Both the position numbers and the translations under genes were made by a program. From Gammaproteobacteria bacterium (GTDB lineage Bacteria; Pseudomonadota; Gammaproteobacteria; Eutrophobiales; Eutrophobiaceae): a DNA stretch of 64,000 nucleotides. Below, one piece after another: positions 40,343 to 49,201 of this stretch (positions are counted from its first letter, which is position 1; every line of letters starts with the position of its first letter). The notes beneath the pieces were generated by a model. That model did no database searches and was not told the origin of the DNA. It saw nothing but the letters and a program-made list of their open reading frames with translations. Location: assembly GCA_030829955.1 (NCBI GenBank), contig JAURNY010000009.1, positions 1 to 64,000 on the forward strand. The letters run 5' to 3'.

Positions 40343-41832
40343 ATTAGTTTAATCTTTATTTTTCTATCCTGAGTTCTTAGTTTACTAATATCCGGGTCGG
40401 TATATTTTGAATCATCTGTATAATGTGTCGTCGAAACCTCTTCAATAACACAGCCATTTTTACTGCTAAATGAATGTCTTGTACCAGCGTTGATGACGAC
40501 CGGATAACCAACTTTAAGTTTTATTACTTCATCATTTAGGATTAGTTTGCAATCGCCATGAATCAATTCAAACATTTCATCTTTTCTCATATGATAATGT
40601 TCAGGATGAGATTGGTTCTTGAACATCAGGATTAGTTTTTTGCAAAACTTCAGGTTGACCTTTGATACAATCAGCGCACCTGTTTTATCATAATTATCCA
40701 GACCATAATGCGCGGATATCTCCGCTTCATCCTTTTCAGTTGTCGTGACATTGGCCATTTCAAGCAACTTCAACGCCTGCTTCCTTATTTTTTTGACTGT
40801 TTCATCTTCATCAAACAACTTGAAACTTTTTTTCAGGACTGGCGCATCTTTTTTAATAGTTTTTTTCGCAGTTGCACCAATCAAATTTTTTCTTCTCTGC
40901 AACCAGCCCCACTCATCATCTACTTCGCCGGCATGAGCCTGGCCATCATGCAAAGGCATGGCGAAATAAATATCCTCATACTTTAATATTTGTCCTTTTT
41001 TAATATCTTTATTCAAATACACACCGCGTTTTAATTGGGTTAATGCTGCTACTTCATCATCCGAACGGCCTGTATACACTGATTGAAATCTATCAACGTC
41101 CTGCAATACCCTTTTCATATCAGCAGGACTGCATGAATATGCGTTCAGTGGTACTTCATCAGTTTCAATACCAACATGCTTTTCTATCAGGCTTGCACCT
41201 AGCGCTACAGCGTATGGTGCCAGTGAAGGTTCGTGTGGTGATTCATGCGTAGAAAAGCCTATTTCAATATCCGGAAATGTCTCTTTTAACAAGGTTATTC
41301 TCTCAAGATTGGCATGTGTATTTGGTGTTGGATATTCACCTACGCAATGCATAAAACTGAAGTTGCGTTTATATTTATTGAATAATTGATATACCTTTTT
41401 TAAATGCGTTAATTCTGCACCTGCAGTCGATATAACTATTTTCTTGTTGATCTGTGCAACTTCCTTCAATAATGCCCAATCATCTATTGAACAACTGGCA
41501 ATTTTTATAATTGATAGATCCAGTTCCTTAAACAAGGGCAAAGATTCATTGTCGAATGGCGTTGCGATGGTGCTTAATTTCTTTTTTCTGATGTATTCAA
41601 ATATTTTTTTGAAGTCTTCCTTGCCAAGCTCTGTTTCACGAAAACGTTTAACATATTTCAGATCGGATTCCAGATAATCCTTGTGAATAAAACTCTGGAG
41701 CTGCCTTAATTGCAGTTTAATACCGGCCTTGATATCAAAGCTGTTTGCTAAAGCTGCGAATTCATCAATAATCTTTTTCGCATGTTTTACACTGCCATTG
41801 TGGTTATTGGCCATTTCAAATATATAAAACAT
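40339..41832 (-). CDS. N-acetylneuraminate synthase-like enzyme fused to a SAF domain and a C-terminal cupin
   Basis: A 497-residue multidomain protein. Residues 1-245 form a NeuB barrel (IFEMANNHNGSVKHA, GIKLQLRQLQSF, TIATPFDNES, MHCVGEYPTP, IGFSTHESP, ALGASLIEKHVG). Residues about 265-345 are the SAF (antifreeze-like) domain (LKRGVYLNKDIKKGQ). Residues about 385-475 add a cupin with HPEHYHMRKDEMFELIHG and VINAGTRHSFSS, similar to D-lyxose isomerase-type cupins. NeuB condenses PEP with a sugar. The cupin could isomerise the sugar substrate or gate it. AGGG stands upstream of the ATG. Wzt precedes it by 26 bases. Confidence 0.85.
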   Translation of the reverse strand: MFYIFEMANNHNGSVKHAKKIIDEFAALANSFDIKAGIKLQLRQLQSFIHKDYLESDLKYVKRFRETELGKEDFKKIFEYIRKKKLSTIATPFDNESLPLFKELDLSIIKIASCSIDDWALLKEVAQINKKIVISTAGAELTHLKKVYQLFNKYKRNFSFMHCVGEYPTPNTHANLERITLLKETFPDIEIGFSTHESPHEPSLAPYAVALGASLIEKHVGIETDEVPLNAYSCSPADMKRVLQDVDRFQSVYTGRSDDEVAALTQLKRGVYLNKDIKKGQILKYEDIYFAMPLHDGQAHAGEVDDEWGWLQRRKNLIGATAKKTIKKDAPVLKKSFKLFDEDETVKKIRKQALKLLEMANVTTTEKDEAEISAHYGLDNYDKTGALIVSKVNLKFCKKLILMFKNQSHPEHYHMRKDEMFELIHGDCKLILNDEVIKLKVGYPVVINAGTRHSFSSKNGCVIEEVSTTHYTDDSKYTDPDISKLRTQDRKIKIKLI

Positions 41833-41858
41833 ATTTTACCCTGCTAAATTCATTAAAA

Positions 41859-43130
41859 TTAATTGATTGTCTGCCATGTACATTCAGGCGCGACCAGACA
41901 GCCTTTTCTATATAACTGTCTTTCTCCGCGTCGTGTTTTGGTATCGATCACCATAAAGCTTAATACAGCATCATGCCTGTCTATCTTGCCTATGTTTTTT
42001 TCACAGGCAGCAACTGTTAAATAATATTGTCCTGGCTTTAATAATTTTGCCGGCAAGGTGATAAGGTATTCAACATCGCCTGCTTCAGTTATTGACAGTG
42101 TTGACTCTTCCCAGTCTTCATCAGAAGTAAAAATGATATTATTTCCATACGCATCGTGTACCAGTGCTATGGCATAATAATCAGTGTTTGCTTCCCTGAT
42201 TGTCACACCCAGTTTGATTCTAATTTGCGAATCATACTCTACTTCCTGACGGTCTAAATTCTGTTCCATACTTACACTACTAATATAAATTGGCTTTTCA
42301 TCATTTCCTGTATGATTAAGTAAACTACTATCTGTAGTATTGTTAACCAGGCCTGACATGTATCTTTCAATCGCATCGTCTACAACACCCTGATATTGCA
42401 ACTTGCCTTCATCAATTACGATGGCTTCAGAGCATAATTGACGCACAGCACCAAGATTATGACTAACAAATAATACTGTGCGGCCTTCTCTGGCAACGTC
42501 ATTCATTTTACCGATGCATTTCTTCTGGAACTCCAGATCACCTACAGCCAGTACTTCATCAACTATCAAGATATCTGAAGACATATGTGCAGCGACAGCA
42601 AAACCTAAACGGGTTTTCATCCCGCTCGAATATCGTTTAACAGGGGTGTCGATATATTTTTCGACGCCTGAATAATCAATGATTTCATCGAGCCTGTCTG
42701 ACACCTGTTTTTTTGACATACCTAACAATACGCCATTGAGATAGATATTCTCTCTGCCCGTCATTTCCGGATGCATACCCGTGCCTATTTCCAGTAATGT
42801 TGCGACTTTACCCCGAACACGAATCTCACCCGTAGTTGGAGATGTTATTCTTGAAATTAACTTTAATAATGTTGATTTGCCAGCACCATTCCTACCAATG
42901 ATGCCAAGTTTGCTTCCTTGAGATATATCAAGACTGATATCCTGCAATGCCCATGATTCTGTATTCTTGATAGTTTCATACTTATTATTATTTATTTTGT
43001 CGTGTTCATTTTTATGAAATATATATTTATTAATAAAGCGGTGTATATCATGACTTAATGTGCCCGTACCGATTTCACCACGCATATATTTTTTCGATAG
43101 GCCCCGTATTTCAATTACATTTTCAGACAT
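41859..43130 (-). CDS. wzt: ABC transporter ATP-binding protein for polysaccharide export (Wzt)
   Basis: The ATPase that drives export of lipid-linked polysaccharide. The start at 43130 (MSENVIEIRGLSKKY) gives 423 residues; a frame to 43154 would begin with TTG and overlap wzm. Walker A is GIIGRNGAGKSTLLKLI, the signature is RYSSGMKTRLGFA, Walker B is DILIVDEVLAVGD. A C-terminal domain of about 150 residues (from IYISSVSM) is the carbohydrate-binding domain of O-antigen type Wzt, which reads the end of the glycan chain. This shows the glycan leaves by the ABC, not the Wzy, route. Confidence 0.93.
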   Translation of the reverse strand: MSENVIEIRGLSKKYMRGEIGTGTLSHDIHRFINKYIFHKNEHDKINNNKYETIKNTESWALQDISLDISQGSKLGIIGRNGAGKSTLLKLISRITSPTTGEIRVRGKVATLLEIGTGMHPEMTGRENIYLNGVLLGMSKKQVSDRLDEIIDYSGVEKYIDTPVKRYSSGMKTRLGFAVAAHMSSDILIVDEVLAVGDLEFQKKCIGKMNDVAREGRTVLFVSHNLGAVRQLCSEAIVIDEGKLQYQGVVDDAIERYMSGLVNNTTDSSLLNHTGNDEKPIYISSVSMEQNLDRQEVEYDSQIRIKLGVTIREANTDYYAIALVHDAYGNNIIFTSDEDWEESTLSITEAGDVEYLITLPAKLLKPGQYYLTVAACEKNIGKIDRHDAVLSFMVIDTKTRRGERQLYRKGCLVAPECTWQTIN

Positions 43131-43140
43131 AATCTTCTTA

Positions 43141-43989
43141 TTAAATATAATCAATATATGTTTGCTGACGTTTATTGAATACTATTAAGCCGGCAAACAA
43201 GATTAGCGAAGAAATAAATAATGAATACGCAATCCCTGCACTATTTATCTCGCCGACACCAAGAAATGCATACTTGAATCCTTCCAATATATGTGACAAC
43301 GGATTAAAAAACATAATTTGTCGATATTGCTCGTTTAGCATGCTTATTGGATAAATCACAGGGCTGGCATACATAAATAATTGCGTCATAAATGTGAATA
43401 CAAATTTTAAATCCCTGTACTTAACTGTGATTGACGTAATAAGTAAACCTGCACCCAATGCCAACATTGCTGTAATCATTAGATATAAAGGTAAAAGCTG
43501 CATTGAGGAATTTGGCGCTAAAACATTATCTGAACTTGAGTATATGTATATAAAGATAATTAAAAACAGGGAAAACTGGATGGCAAACTTCAATAATGAA
43601 GATATTATTTTTGATAGTGGGATAATGATTCTTGGGAAATATACCTTGCTATAAATACTGGTATTTTCATAGAACGTATCTGAAGTTTGCATCAAGCATT
43701 CATTAAAATAATTCCATACAATAATGCCAGACAAATAAAATAATGCTGGCGGCACCTCATCAGTCGGTATATTGGCTATATTCGTAAACACCAGAATATA
43801 AATTAGCATAACCAGCAAAGGCTGAGCTAAATACCATAAAGGTCCAAATATAGTTTGCTTATAGATTGTAATGACATCTCTTTTCACAAAGATCATTAAC
43901 AGATCTCTAAACTGCAATAGCTCTTTCAGTTCAGGATTGAACCACTTTTTATTTGATGTAATTACTGTATCCCACATATCTTCAGACAC
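43141..43989 (-). CDS. wzm: ABC transporter permease for polysaccharide export (Wzm)
   Basis: A 282-residue ABC-2 type membrane protein with six spans. Landmarks are LLQFRDLLMIFVKRDVITIYKQTIFGPLWYLAQPLL at the N-terminus (amphipathic gate helix then first span), and the FNPLSHILEGFKYAFLG segment near the end. It precedes wzt by 10 bases and follows the winged-helix gene by 52, so these three open the polysaccharide operon. Confidence 0.92.
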   Translation of the reverse strand: MSEDMWDTVITSNKKWFNPELKELLQFRDLLMIFVKRDVITIYKQTIFGPLWYLAQPLLVMLIYILVFTNIANIPTDEVPPALFYLSGIIVWNYFNECLMQTSDTFYENTSIYSKVYFPRIIIPLSKIISSLLKFAIQFSLFLIIFIYIYSSSDNVLAPNSSMQLLPLYLMITAMLALGAGLLITSITVKYRDLKFVFTFMTQLFMYASPVIYPISMLNEQYRQIMFFNPLSHILEGFKYAFLGVGEINSAGIAYSLFISSLILFAGLIVFNKRQQTYIDYI

Positions 43990-44041
43990 GCTACCGCCAT
44001 GCCATTATTAATAGCACCATTAATTAACAGACAACATTTAA

Positions 44042-44596
44042 TTATTTTGATGTTGTCTTGGATTCCCAAATCAACAACTTTGGTCTGCCCTTGATCGTCT
44101 TATCGAATTCTTTAAATTCCTTTTCACTTAAAACCAATGTTCTTATTTTTCTTCCGACATAACGTTCGGTTTTGCCAACCAGATCATCAAGGTTAAATTT
44201 GTCTATATCGCCCACTAACAACAAATCGATCAAGCCAGTGTCTTTTCCCTGTGCATAGTCATCAATTAAATAGGCATAACGTAAATTTCCCAGTCGCTCG
44301 ACAATGCTTTCAATAATCTGAACCATGCCCATTGATTTTTTAACCATGGACTGAAGTTCTGGGAATAAGGGATGAGATGCATTGGCCTGGTAATTCGTTT
44401 GACGACCATCTTTCTGACTCGTCAACAATCCTGCTTCTCTTAATTGTGATAATTCATCCTTAACCTGACTGGTTGAGGCACCAAACTCAGAAGCAAGGCC
44501 GCGTAAATAGGCCTGCTGATTTGGGTTAAGAAAAAGGCGCATCAAGATCTTGATGCGCATTTTTGAGGTAATTAGTCCTGTGAATAATGTATTCAA
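44042..44596 (-). CDS. Winged-helix transcriptional regulator with C-terminal nucleotidyltransferase-like domain
   Basis: A 184-residue protein. Residues 5-80 are a winged helix (LITSKMRIKILMRLFLNP, YLRGLASEFGASTSQVKDELSQLREAGLL). The rest (YAYLIDDYAQGKDTGLIDLLLVGDI) resembles a degenerate minimal nucleotidyltransferase domain. Such proteins precede polysaccharide export genes in various bacteria. The start codon is TTG at 44596; the next ATG (44560) would remove conserved residues LFTGLITSKM, so the TTG is favoured. A perfect palindrome over its own promoter implies autoregulation of the whole operon. Confidence 0.82.
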   Translation of the reverse strand: MNTLFTGLITSKMRIKILMRLFLNPNQQAYLRGLASEFGASTSQVKDELSQLREAGLLTSQKDGRQTNYQANASHPLFPELQSMVKKSMGMVQIIESIVERLGNLRYAYLIDDYAQGKDTGLIDLLLVGDIDKFNLDDLVGKTERYVGRKIRTLVLSEKEFKEFDKTIKGRPKLLIWESKTTSK

Positions 44597-44616
44597 TTTT
44601 AGCTATGTTTACGTTC

Positions 44617-44638
44617 TGTTTTATAGAACTATAAAACA
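44617..44638. promoter_or_regulatory. Perfect 22-base palindrome, probable operator of the winged-helix regulator
   Basis: Arms TGTTTTATAG (44617-44626) and CTATAAAACA (44629-44638) are exact reverse complements with a 2-base spacer. It lies 21 bases upstream of the regulator start and covers the -10 box of its promoter. This is the layout of a repressor operator. Who binds is inferred from adjacency. Confidence 0.75.
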
Positions 44639-44655
44639 TTTCATGCATCATGCAA
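44628..44655 (-). promoter_or_regulatory. Probable sigma-70 promoter of the polysaccharide operon
   Basis: TTGCAT (44650-44655) and TATAGT (44628-44633) are separated by 16 bases on the minus strand. The -10 box is inside the palindromic operator. It would transcribe the winged-helix gene, wzm, wzt and the genes after them. Confidence 0.6.
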
Positions 44656-44703
44656 GATAAATATAGATAACTAATTCACATAAAGAAAAATTTATGGATA
44701 GTC

Positions 44704-45894
44704 TTATTTACTATATAAATCAGTAATATAGCTAAAATATTTACTGGAAATAGCCGTCCAGTCATATTGCTCAACCGCGCTTTGGCGCGCTTGGGTAACA
44801 ATTTGCTCTTTCAGGTTATTATTCAGTATCAGTCTTTCTACTTGCCGCGCCATGTCAGTCATATCAGACGGTTTAAATAGTAATCCATTGGTTTCATGCT
44901 GGATGATTTCCCGTGACGATGGCAGATCTGAAGCAAGTACTGCACAGCCACAGCCCATTGCCTCAATCGTTACCAGACCAAAACCTTCATTAATAGTTGA
45001 TGGCATAACAAAAATTGATGATTGATTGAGCAACTGCGCTACTTGTTGTGGTGTTTTTGCACCATGCAGGATTATATTTTTTTCCAGACCTTCTTCTTTA
45101 ATATAATTATTAATGCGCTCCGATAGGTCGCCTTCACCAATAATATTTAATTCTATCTTCGGATAGTTCTTATATAAGTCGCGTATTACTTCAATCAGCT
45201 CCAGTATGCCTTTTTGATGAATCAGACGACCCACAAAGATCAGACTGAGCGGGTTTCTCTCTTCAGGCTTTTTCTGAATAGTAAAACACCCCTTTAGATC
45301 AACTCCCATAGGACAAACCTGAATATTATTATGATTTGCTCCAAGTTGATCCAGATAGTATTGCAATGATTTACTCACCAGCGTTATAGCATCGACATTT
45401 TCTATTATCCATCGCTTAAATATATTTAGAACATACGTATCCAGTTTAACGATATCACTCCCATGTATCGTACAAAGAACAGGGGGACATTGTATAAATG
45501 GAGCAATTTTCAGGAGACTCGCTATCAATCCTTGCGGAATCAACCAATGTGCATGTACAAAATCATAGTTATTTTTTTTTATTAATTTATATGCTGCAAT
45601 TACCTGTCCAAACAAAAAAAACGGCACTAGGAAATAATATGCCTTGTGCTTCTTCAGATTGGGCAAGATGCCATTACCCGATGTTAATTTTTCAAATCCT
45701 GAAAAAAAATATCTGTAGCGATAGATAGTTATGCCTGAAATATTTTCTTGTAGAGGTTGATCGTTAACATGCGGCGTTAATATATCAATCTCCATACCTT
45801 GCCTGGAAAGATTCAGACATAAATCGAGTACGAAACGGGGATCCGTTTCATTATGCTTACCAGGCAGTGTTGAAGTTAATACCAGTAACTTCAT
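44704..45894 (-). CDS. Glycosyltransferase family 4, group 1
   Basis: A 396-residue GT-B transferase. VLTSTLPGKHNETDPRFVLDLCLNLSRQG begins the acceptor domain, HAHWLIPQGL and TIHGSDIVKLD follow, and PSTINEGFGLVTIEAMGCGCAVLASD is the EX7E donor motif. It is the last gene of a three-gene set with the GT2 and GT-C genes upstream on the same strand (16 and 15 bases or overlap apart), distinct from the wzm-wzt operon. Confidence 0.87.
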   Translation of the reverse strand: MKLLVLTSTLPGKHNETDPRFVLDLCLNLSRQGMEIDILTPHVNDQPLQENISGITIYRYRYFFSGFEKLTSGNGILPNLKKHKAYYFLVPFFLFGQVIAAYKLIKKNNYDFVHAHWLIPQGLIASLLKIAPFIQCPPVLCTIHGSDIVKLDTYVLNIFKRWIIENVDAITLVSKSLQYYLDQLGANHNNIQVCPMGVDLKGCFTIQKKPEERNPLSLIFVGRLIHQKGILELIEVIRDLYKNYPKIELNIIGEGDLSERINNYIKEEGLEKNIILHGAKTPQQVAQLLNQSSIFVMPSTINEGFGLVTIEAMGCGCAVLASDLPSSREIIQHETNGLLFKPSDMTDMARQVERLILNNNLKEQIVTQARQSAVEQYDWTAISSKYFSYITDLYSK

Positions 45895-45909
45895 TTCGAT
45901 AATGGTATG

Positions 45910-46770
45910 TTAATTATTTTTTTGATTTTGACTATAAATCAAAAACGTAATTTGTTCAGAAATCAGGCCTATTAAAAAAATAAGCACTGAACTTATTAAT
46001 AGCAACATTCCCATGTTGGTAAATCTTCCATAAAGCATATAAGTGAAACCATAATACGTTAATCCGGAAAAAAATAGGCCCAAAGAAACCGGACCGAATA
46101 TTTTCAATGGAGAGTATAAAGAAGTAATTCTGAAGATGATTAGTAAAAAACGAAATCCATCTTTAATAATTTTAATGTGACTGCTTCCCTTTCTTTCCGG
46201 ACACTTGATAGGCAGATATAAAATACTATAACCGCTTCTAAATAAAGCCATAGTGATGGTTGTTGGATAAGAAAAACCATTCGGTAACAAATATAAATAT
46301 TGTCTAAAAATTTCTGCTCTCACTGCCCTAAAGCCAGAGGTTAGATCCTTGATATGATGACCAGACATATAACTTGCCAGTCGATTGTAAGCATAATTAG
46401 CCACTAGTCGATGACTGCCTGCATGCGAATCTGTTGTACGTGCCCCAACCACCATATCGTATCCATCTCTGATTTTATCCAGCATTGGATTAATATATTC
46501 TGGTACATGTTGACCATCTGCATCCATAAACACAAATACGTCACCACAGGCATGTCGCGCACCTGTTTTGATTGCTGCGCCATTACCCATGGAATAAGGG
46601 TGAGAAATCACTTTTACATTATATTCATTACAAACATCTACAGTGTTATCGGTCGAGCCATCATTAACAACTAGTATTTCACTGTTCGGGCAAACACGCC
46701 TGATTTCAGGCAATAGAACTCGTAACGATTCTGATTCATTACATGCTGGTAAAATTACACTTATATTCAT
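45910..46770 (-). CDS. Polyprenyl-phosphate sugar synthase-like glycosyltransferase family 2
   Basis: A 286-residue GT2 of the dolichyl-phosphate-mannose synthase type. NISVILPACNESESLRVLLPEI, ILVVNDGSTDNTVDV and FVFMDADGQHVPEYI (DxD) are seen, then RTTDSHAGSHRLVANYAYNRLASYMSG and two membrane spans at the C-terminus (about residues 220-275). These enzymes make a lipid-phosphate-sugar, the donor for GT-C transferases. Its start overlaps the GT-C gene stop by ATGA, so a donor-plus-transferase pair is likely. Confidence 0.85.
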   Translation of the reverse strand: MNISVILPACNESESLRVLLPEIRRVCPNSEILVVNDGSTDNTVDVCNEYNVKVISHPYSMGNGAAIKTGARHACGDVFVFMDADGQHVPEYINPMLDKIRDGYDMVVGARTTDSHAGSHRLVANYAYNRLASYMSGHHIKDLTSGFRAVRAEIFRQYLYLLPNGFSYPTTITMALFRSGYSILYLPIKCPERKGSSHIKIIKDGFRFLLIIFRITSLYSPLKIFGPVSLGLFFSGLTYYGFTYMLYGRFTNMGMLLLISSVLIFLIGLISEQITFLIYSQNQKNN

Positions 46771-48635
46771 AATTCAGTAGATTCTATTTCTTTTAATAGC
46801 TTCTGATAGGTAAAGTAATATTTAGGATTATGTCTAATAATATCTTTAATGTCATTGCGCATTTTTTCCAATTCATCGCGGCTTTGAGTTTTATTAATAA
46901 TATTCAGTTGTAAACCGTACTTCTCGGCTGAATGACTGATAAGAATAGAACTTTTAATATGCTGTAATGAATTTTTATAATCCATGTAAACGTACTCAAT
47001 AATTGCCAGAAACTCCAATAAGTAACTTTTTATATGATTATAGTTTTTATTTTCCAATAATCTTTTCAGCAACAATTCAAGGTTTCTAATTGTATTATCA
47101 TCACATTTTCCTTGTAATGCTAACAACAGATAGTTATCCAACAAAGCAATTATACGCTGACCTTTTGCTTTCGAATATGCAGCTTCAGAAACAATGGCAC
47201 TCCACGCTTCACTATCTTCCAACTGTTTAATAAAACATTCTTGCAGCTTCAATATGTTTAATCTAGCAAATACACTATTTTCTTCCTGCTTATCAATCTG
47301 ATGATAGGTTTTTATTGCATTGTCTGTATCACCATTTCTTATATATTGTGTTGCAAGGTAGTTTAATGATCGTTCTGACTGCGGCTGAAACCTTACCCAC
47401 TCAATTGCCTGAATCAAGGGGCGCGCCCAATTGCCAGACTCAAGAAATAATACTGTTGTTATCCACAATAAATACATTGAAATTAAAAAAAGGGGGATTC
47501 TCTTTTCTGTAAAATAGTTATAATAATTTACAGTAATAACACCTGCCAATAATGCTATACCGATACTCGGCAAATAATTTCTATGCTCAAAGTATAATTC
47601 CAAATTGACGAAACTTGCCTCCAAACTATGCATGAAAAAAAACCACAAGATACCTAGACTAACGATAGGCAATTTCTTTCTTTTTTTAATTGCAAACACA
47701 AGTAGACCGATGAGTATAAACCAGCATAATATTGTTTTAGGTGGGGAGAAAAATGACGTGGAAACAACATAATCATCATGAAACAGTGAGAAAGAACCAT
47801 ATGTAGGCAATATCAGTAGTTTTAAATAATCAATTATCACCACAGGTTGGGTTAACAATCTTTGCCATAAATTAAAATCGCGAAATTGATAAGATACTGC
47901 AATGCCAGATAAATTACTCAACAAATATATAGCGAGCAAGGCCAATGGCATCGCCAACACAATCGCCGCCCATTTTCGGTTTTGATTTAATACATTATTT
48001 TTTGAAAACAATGTCACTTCTATAACAATGATTAAAAGCAATAATAAAATTCCATTTTCTTTGGAGAGTATTGCCATTAAACAACATGACCAAATAATAG
48101 CCGCAGCAATTATTGGATTACAAATATTACTTTTGACAAGCAAATCTTCTCTTAGTCTAAACCAGACCAGCAGACCAGCTAACGTAAATAATGTTGCAAG
48201 TTGTGTCATTCTTTGAACAGCGTACAACACTGTTGTAAGGTGTATTGGATGTAACATCCAGTAACTAACTACAGTTAATATAAATACATTTTTTTCAGCT
48301 AAATTAAAGTCAGAACGATTTATAATAATTTTGCTTATAAAAAATAATAACAAACCATTTAGGCAATGAATTAACAGATTTATGGCTTTAAATAATTGTG
48401 GATTATCTGGCCAGGAATTGTGCTGAACTGCAAAGCTAAGCATGGATAACGGTCGGCCGGTTGGTCCGGAAAAATTACCCAGAATAAAATTTAGCCATCC
48501 GCGATTTACCAAATCAGATAAACCGGAAAGGTTATAGAAGTCATCAAATATAAACGGACTATTGAGGGCGGGTGTATAAATGAAAATAGTAATAACAAAC
48601 ACTACAATCAATAATAGTTTTATTTTTATAGCCAT
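46767..48635 (-). CDS. GT-C membrane glycosyltransferase with C-terminal helical-repeat region, next to pilin
   Basis: A 622-residue protein. About ten to eleven membrane spans occupy residues 1-410, and the first loop has the acid pair D31-D32 in FIFDDFYNL, with RPLSMLSFAVQHN and FKAINLLIHCLNGLLL, a plan shared with TMTC/PMT-type transferases. Residues 420-622 are helical, TPR-like. Members next to pilA in other bacteria, such as TfpW, attach sugars to pilin; I suggest a similar role here from the position and the coupled lipid-sugar synthase. It is separated from pilA by a strong terminator, so the expression is independent. Confidence 0.68.
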   Translation of the reverse strand: MAIKIKLLLIVVFVITIFIYTPALNSPFIFDDFYNLSGLSDLVNRGWLNFILGNFSGPTGRPLSMLSFAVQHNSWPDNPQLFKAINLLIHCLNGLLLFFISKIIINRSDFNLAEKNVFILTVVSYWMLHPIHLTTVLYAVQRMTQLATLFTLAGLLVWFRLREDLLVKSNICNPIIAAAIIWSCCLMAILSKENGILLLLLIIVIEVTLFSKNNVLNQNRKWAAIVLAMPLALLAIYLLSNLSGIAVSYQFRDFNLWQRLLTQPVVIIDYLKLLILPTYGSFSLFHDDYVVSTSFFSPPKTILCWFILIGLLVFAIKKRKKLPIVSLGILWFFFMHSLEASFVNLELYFEHRNYLPSIGIALLAGVITVNYYNYFTEKRIPLFLISMYLLWITTVLFLESGNWARPLIQAIEWVRFQPQSERSLNYLATQYIRNGDTDNAIKTYHQIDKQEENSVFARLNILKLQECFIKQLEDSEAWSAIVSEAAYSKAKGQRIIALLDNYLLLALQGKCDDNTIRNLELLLKRLLENKNYNHIKSYLLEFLAIIEYVYMDYKNSLQHIKSSILISHSAEKYGLQLNIINKTQSRDELEKMRNDIKDIIRHNPKYYFTYQKLLKEIESTEL

Positions 48636-48667
48636 AAATTAATCATAATTTTTTTTATCTTAAGCAT

Positions 48668-48693
48668 AAAAAAAGGCCACTAAGGTGGCCTTT
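48668..48693 (-). terminator. Intrinsic terminator behind pilA
   Basis: Read on the minus strand: AAAGGCCAC, a CTTA loop, GTGGCCTTT and four more T. The stem is nine base pairs (48672-48680 with 48685-48693). It lies 25 bases after the pilin stop and ends the pilin message, keeping pilin levels apart from the genes downstream. Confidence 0.9.
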
Positions 48694-48717
48694 CCTAAAT
48701 TGAGAATTAACTCAATA

Positions 48718-49173
48718 TTATTTACATGCACCAGGCAGGTATTTAGCTTCAACGTTACCTGGATTGTTTGCATTAGTACCACATTCCCAGGTTTTACCAC
48801 CATCTTGTGATGAAAGTACATAAGTGCTGCCTTGAATATTCGGGTTAACACCAGTTGTACCCATAGTTGCTATAACTTCTACAACACCACCGTTTGCTGC
48901 GCCTGCGCCATCTTGTATCTCTACAGTTGAGACATATTTACCAGTAGTGGTACTACCAACTGCTGTCAGATTTGAAGGCCATACACCCTTATCTTGGTAG
49001 TATTCTGACAAACCGGTTTTGAAACCAGCAGCAAGGTTAACAGCTTCAGTCATTTGTGCACGAGCGGTGTAGTCCTGATAAGAAGGGATAGCAACCGCTG
49101 CAAGAATGCCAATAATCGCAACCACGATCATCAATTCGATAAGGGTAAAACCCTGTTGAATTTGTTTCTTCAC
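48718..49173 (-). CDS. pilA: Type IV pilin, first copy (PilA-like major pilin)
   Basis: A 151-residue prepilin. An eight-residue leader MKKQIQQG is cut before the N-methylated Phe; the mature start FTLIELMIVVAIIGILA carries Glu5 and the hydrophobic assembly helix. Two C-terminal cysteines (WECG and PGACK) form the D-loop. The start is GTG at 49173 with AGGAG just upstream. A sigma-54 promoter, a 5' hairpin and its own terminator make this a single-gene, strongly regulated unit, fitting a major pilin controlled by PilS-PilR, encoded at 55921-58850. Confidence 0.94.
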   Translation of the reverse strand: MKKQIQQGFTLIELMIVVAIIGILAAVAIPSYQDYTARAQMTEAVNLAAGFKTGLSEYYQDKGVWPSNLTAVGSTTTGKYVSTVEIQDGAGAANGGVVEVIATMGTTGVNPNIQGSTYVLSSQDGGKTWECGTNANNPGNVEAKYLPGACK

Positions 49174-49201
49174 AGTATTTCTCCTATGTGATCATTAATC
49201 T

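Noticed and set aside
44597-44703. JUMPstart/ops element ahead of the polysaccharide operon
   Set aside because: The GGCGGTAG core is absent; the region instead has the palindrome and a sigma-70-like promoter.
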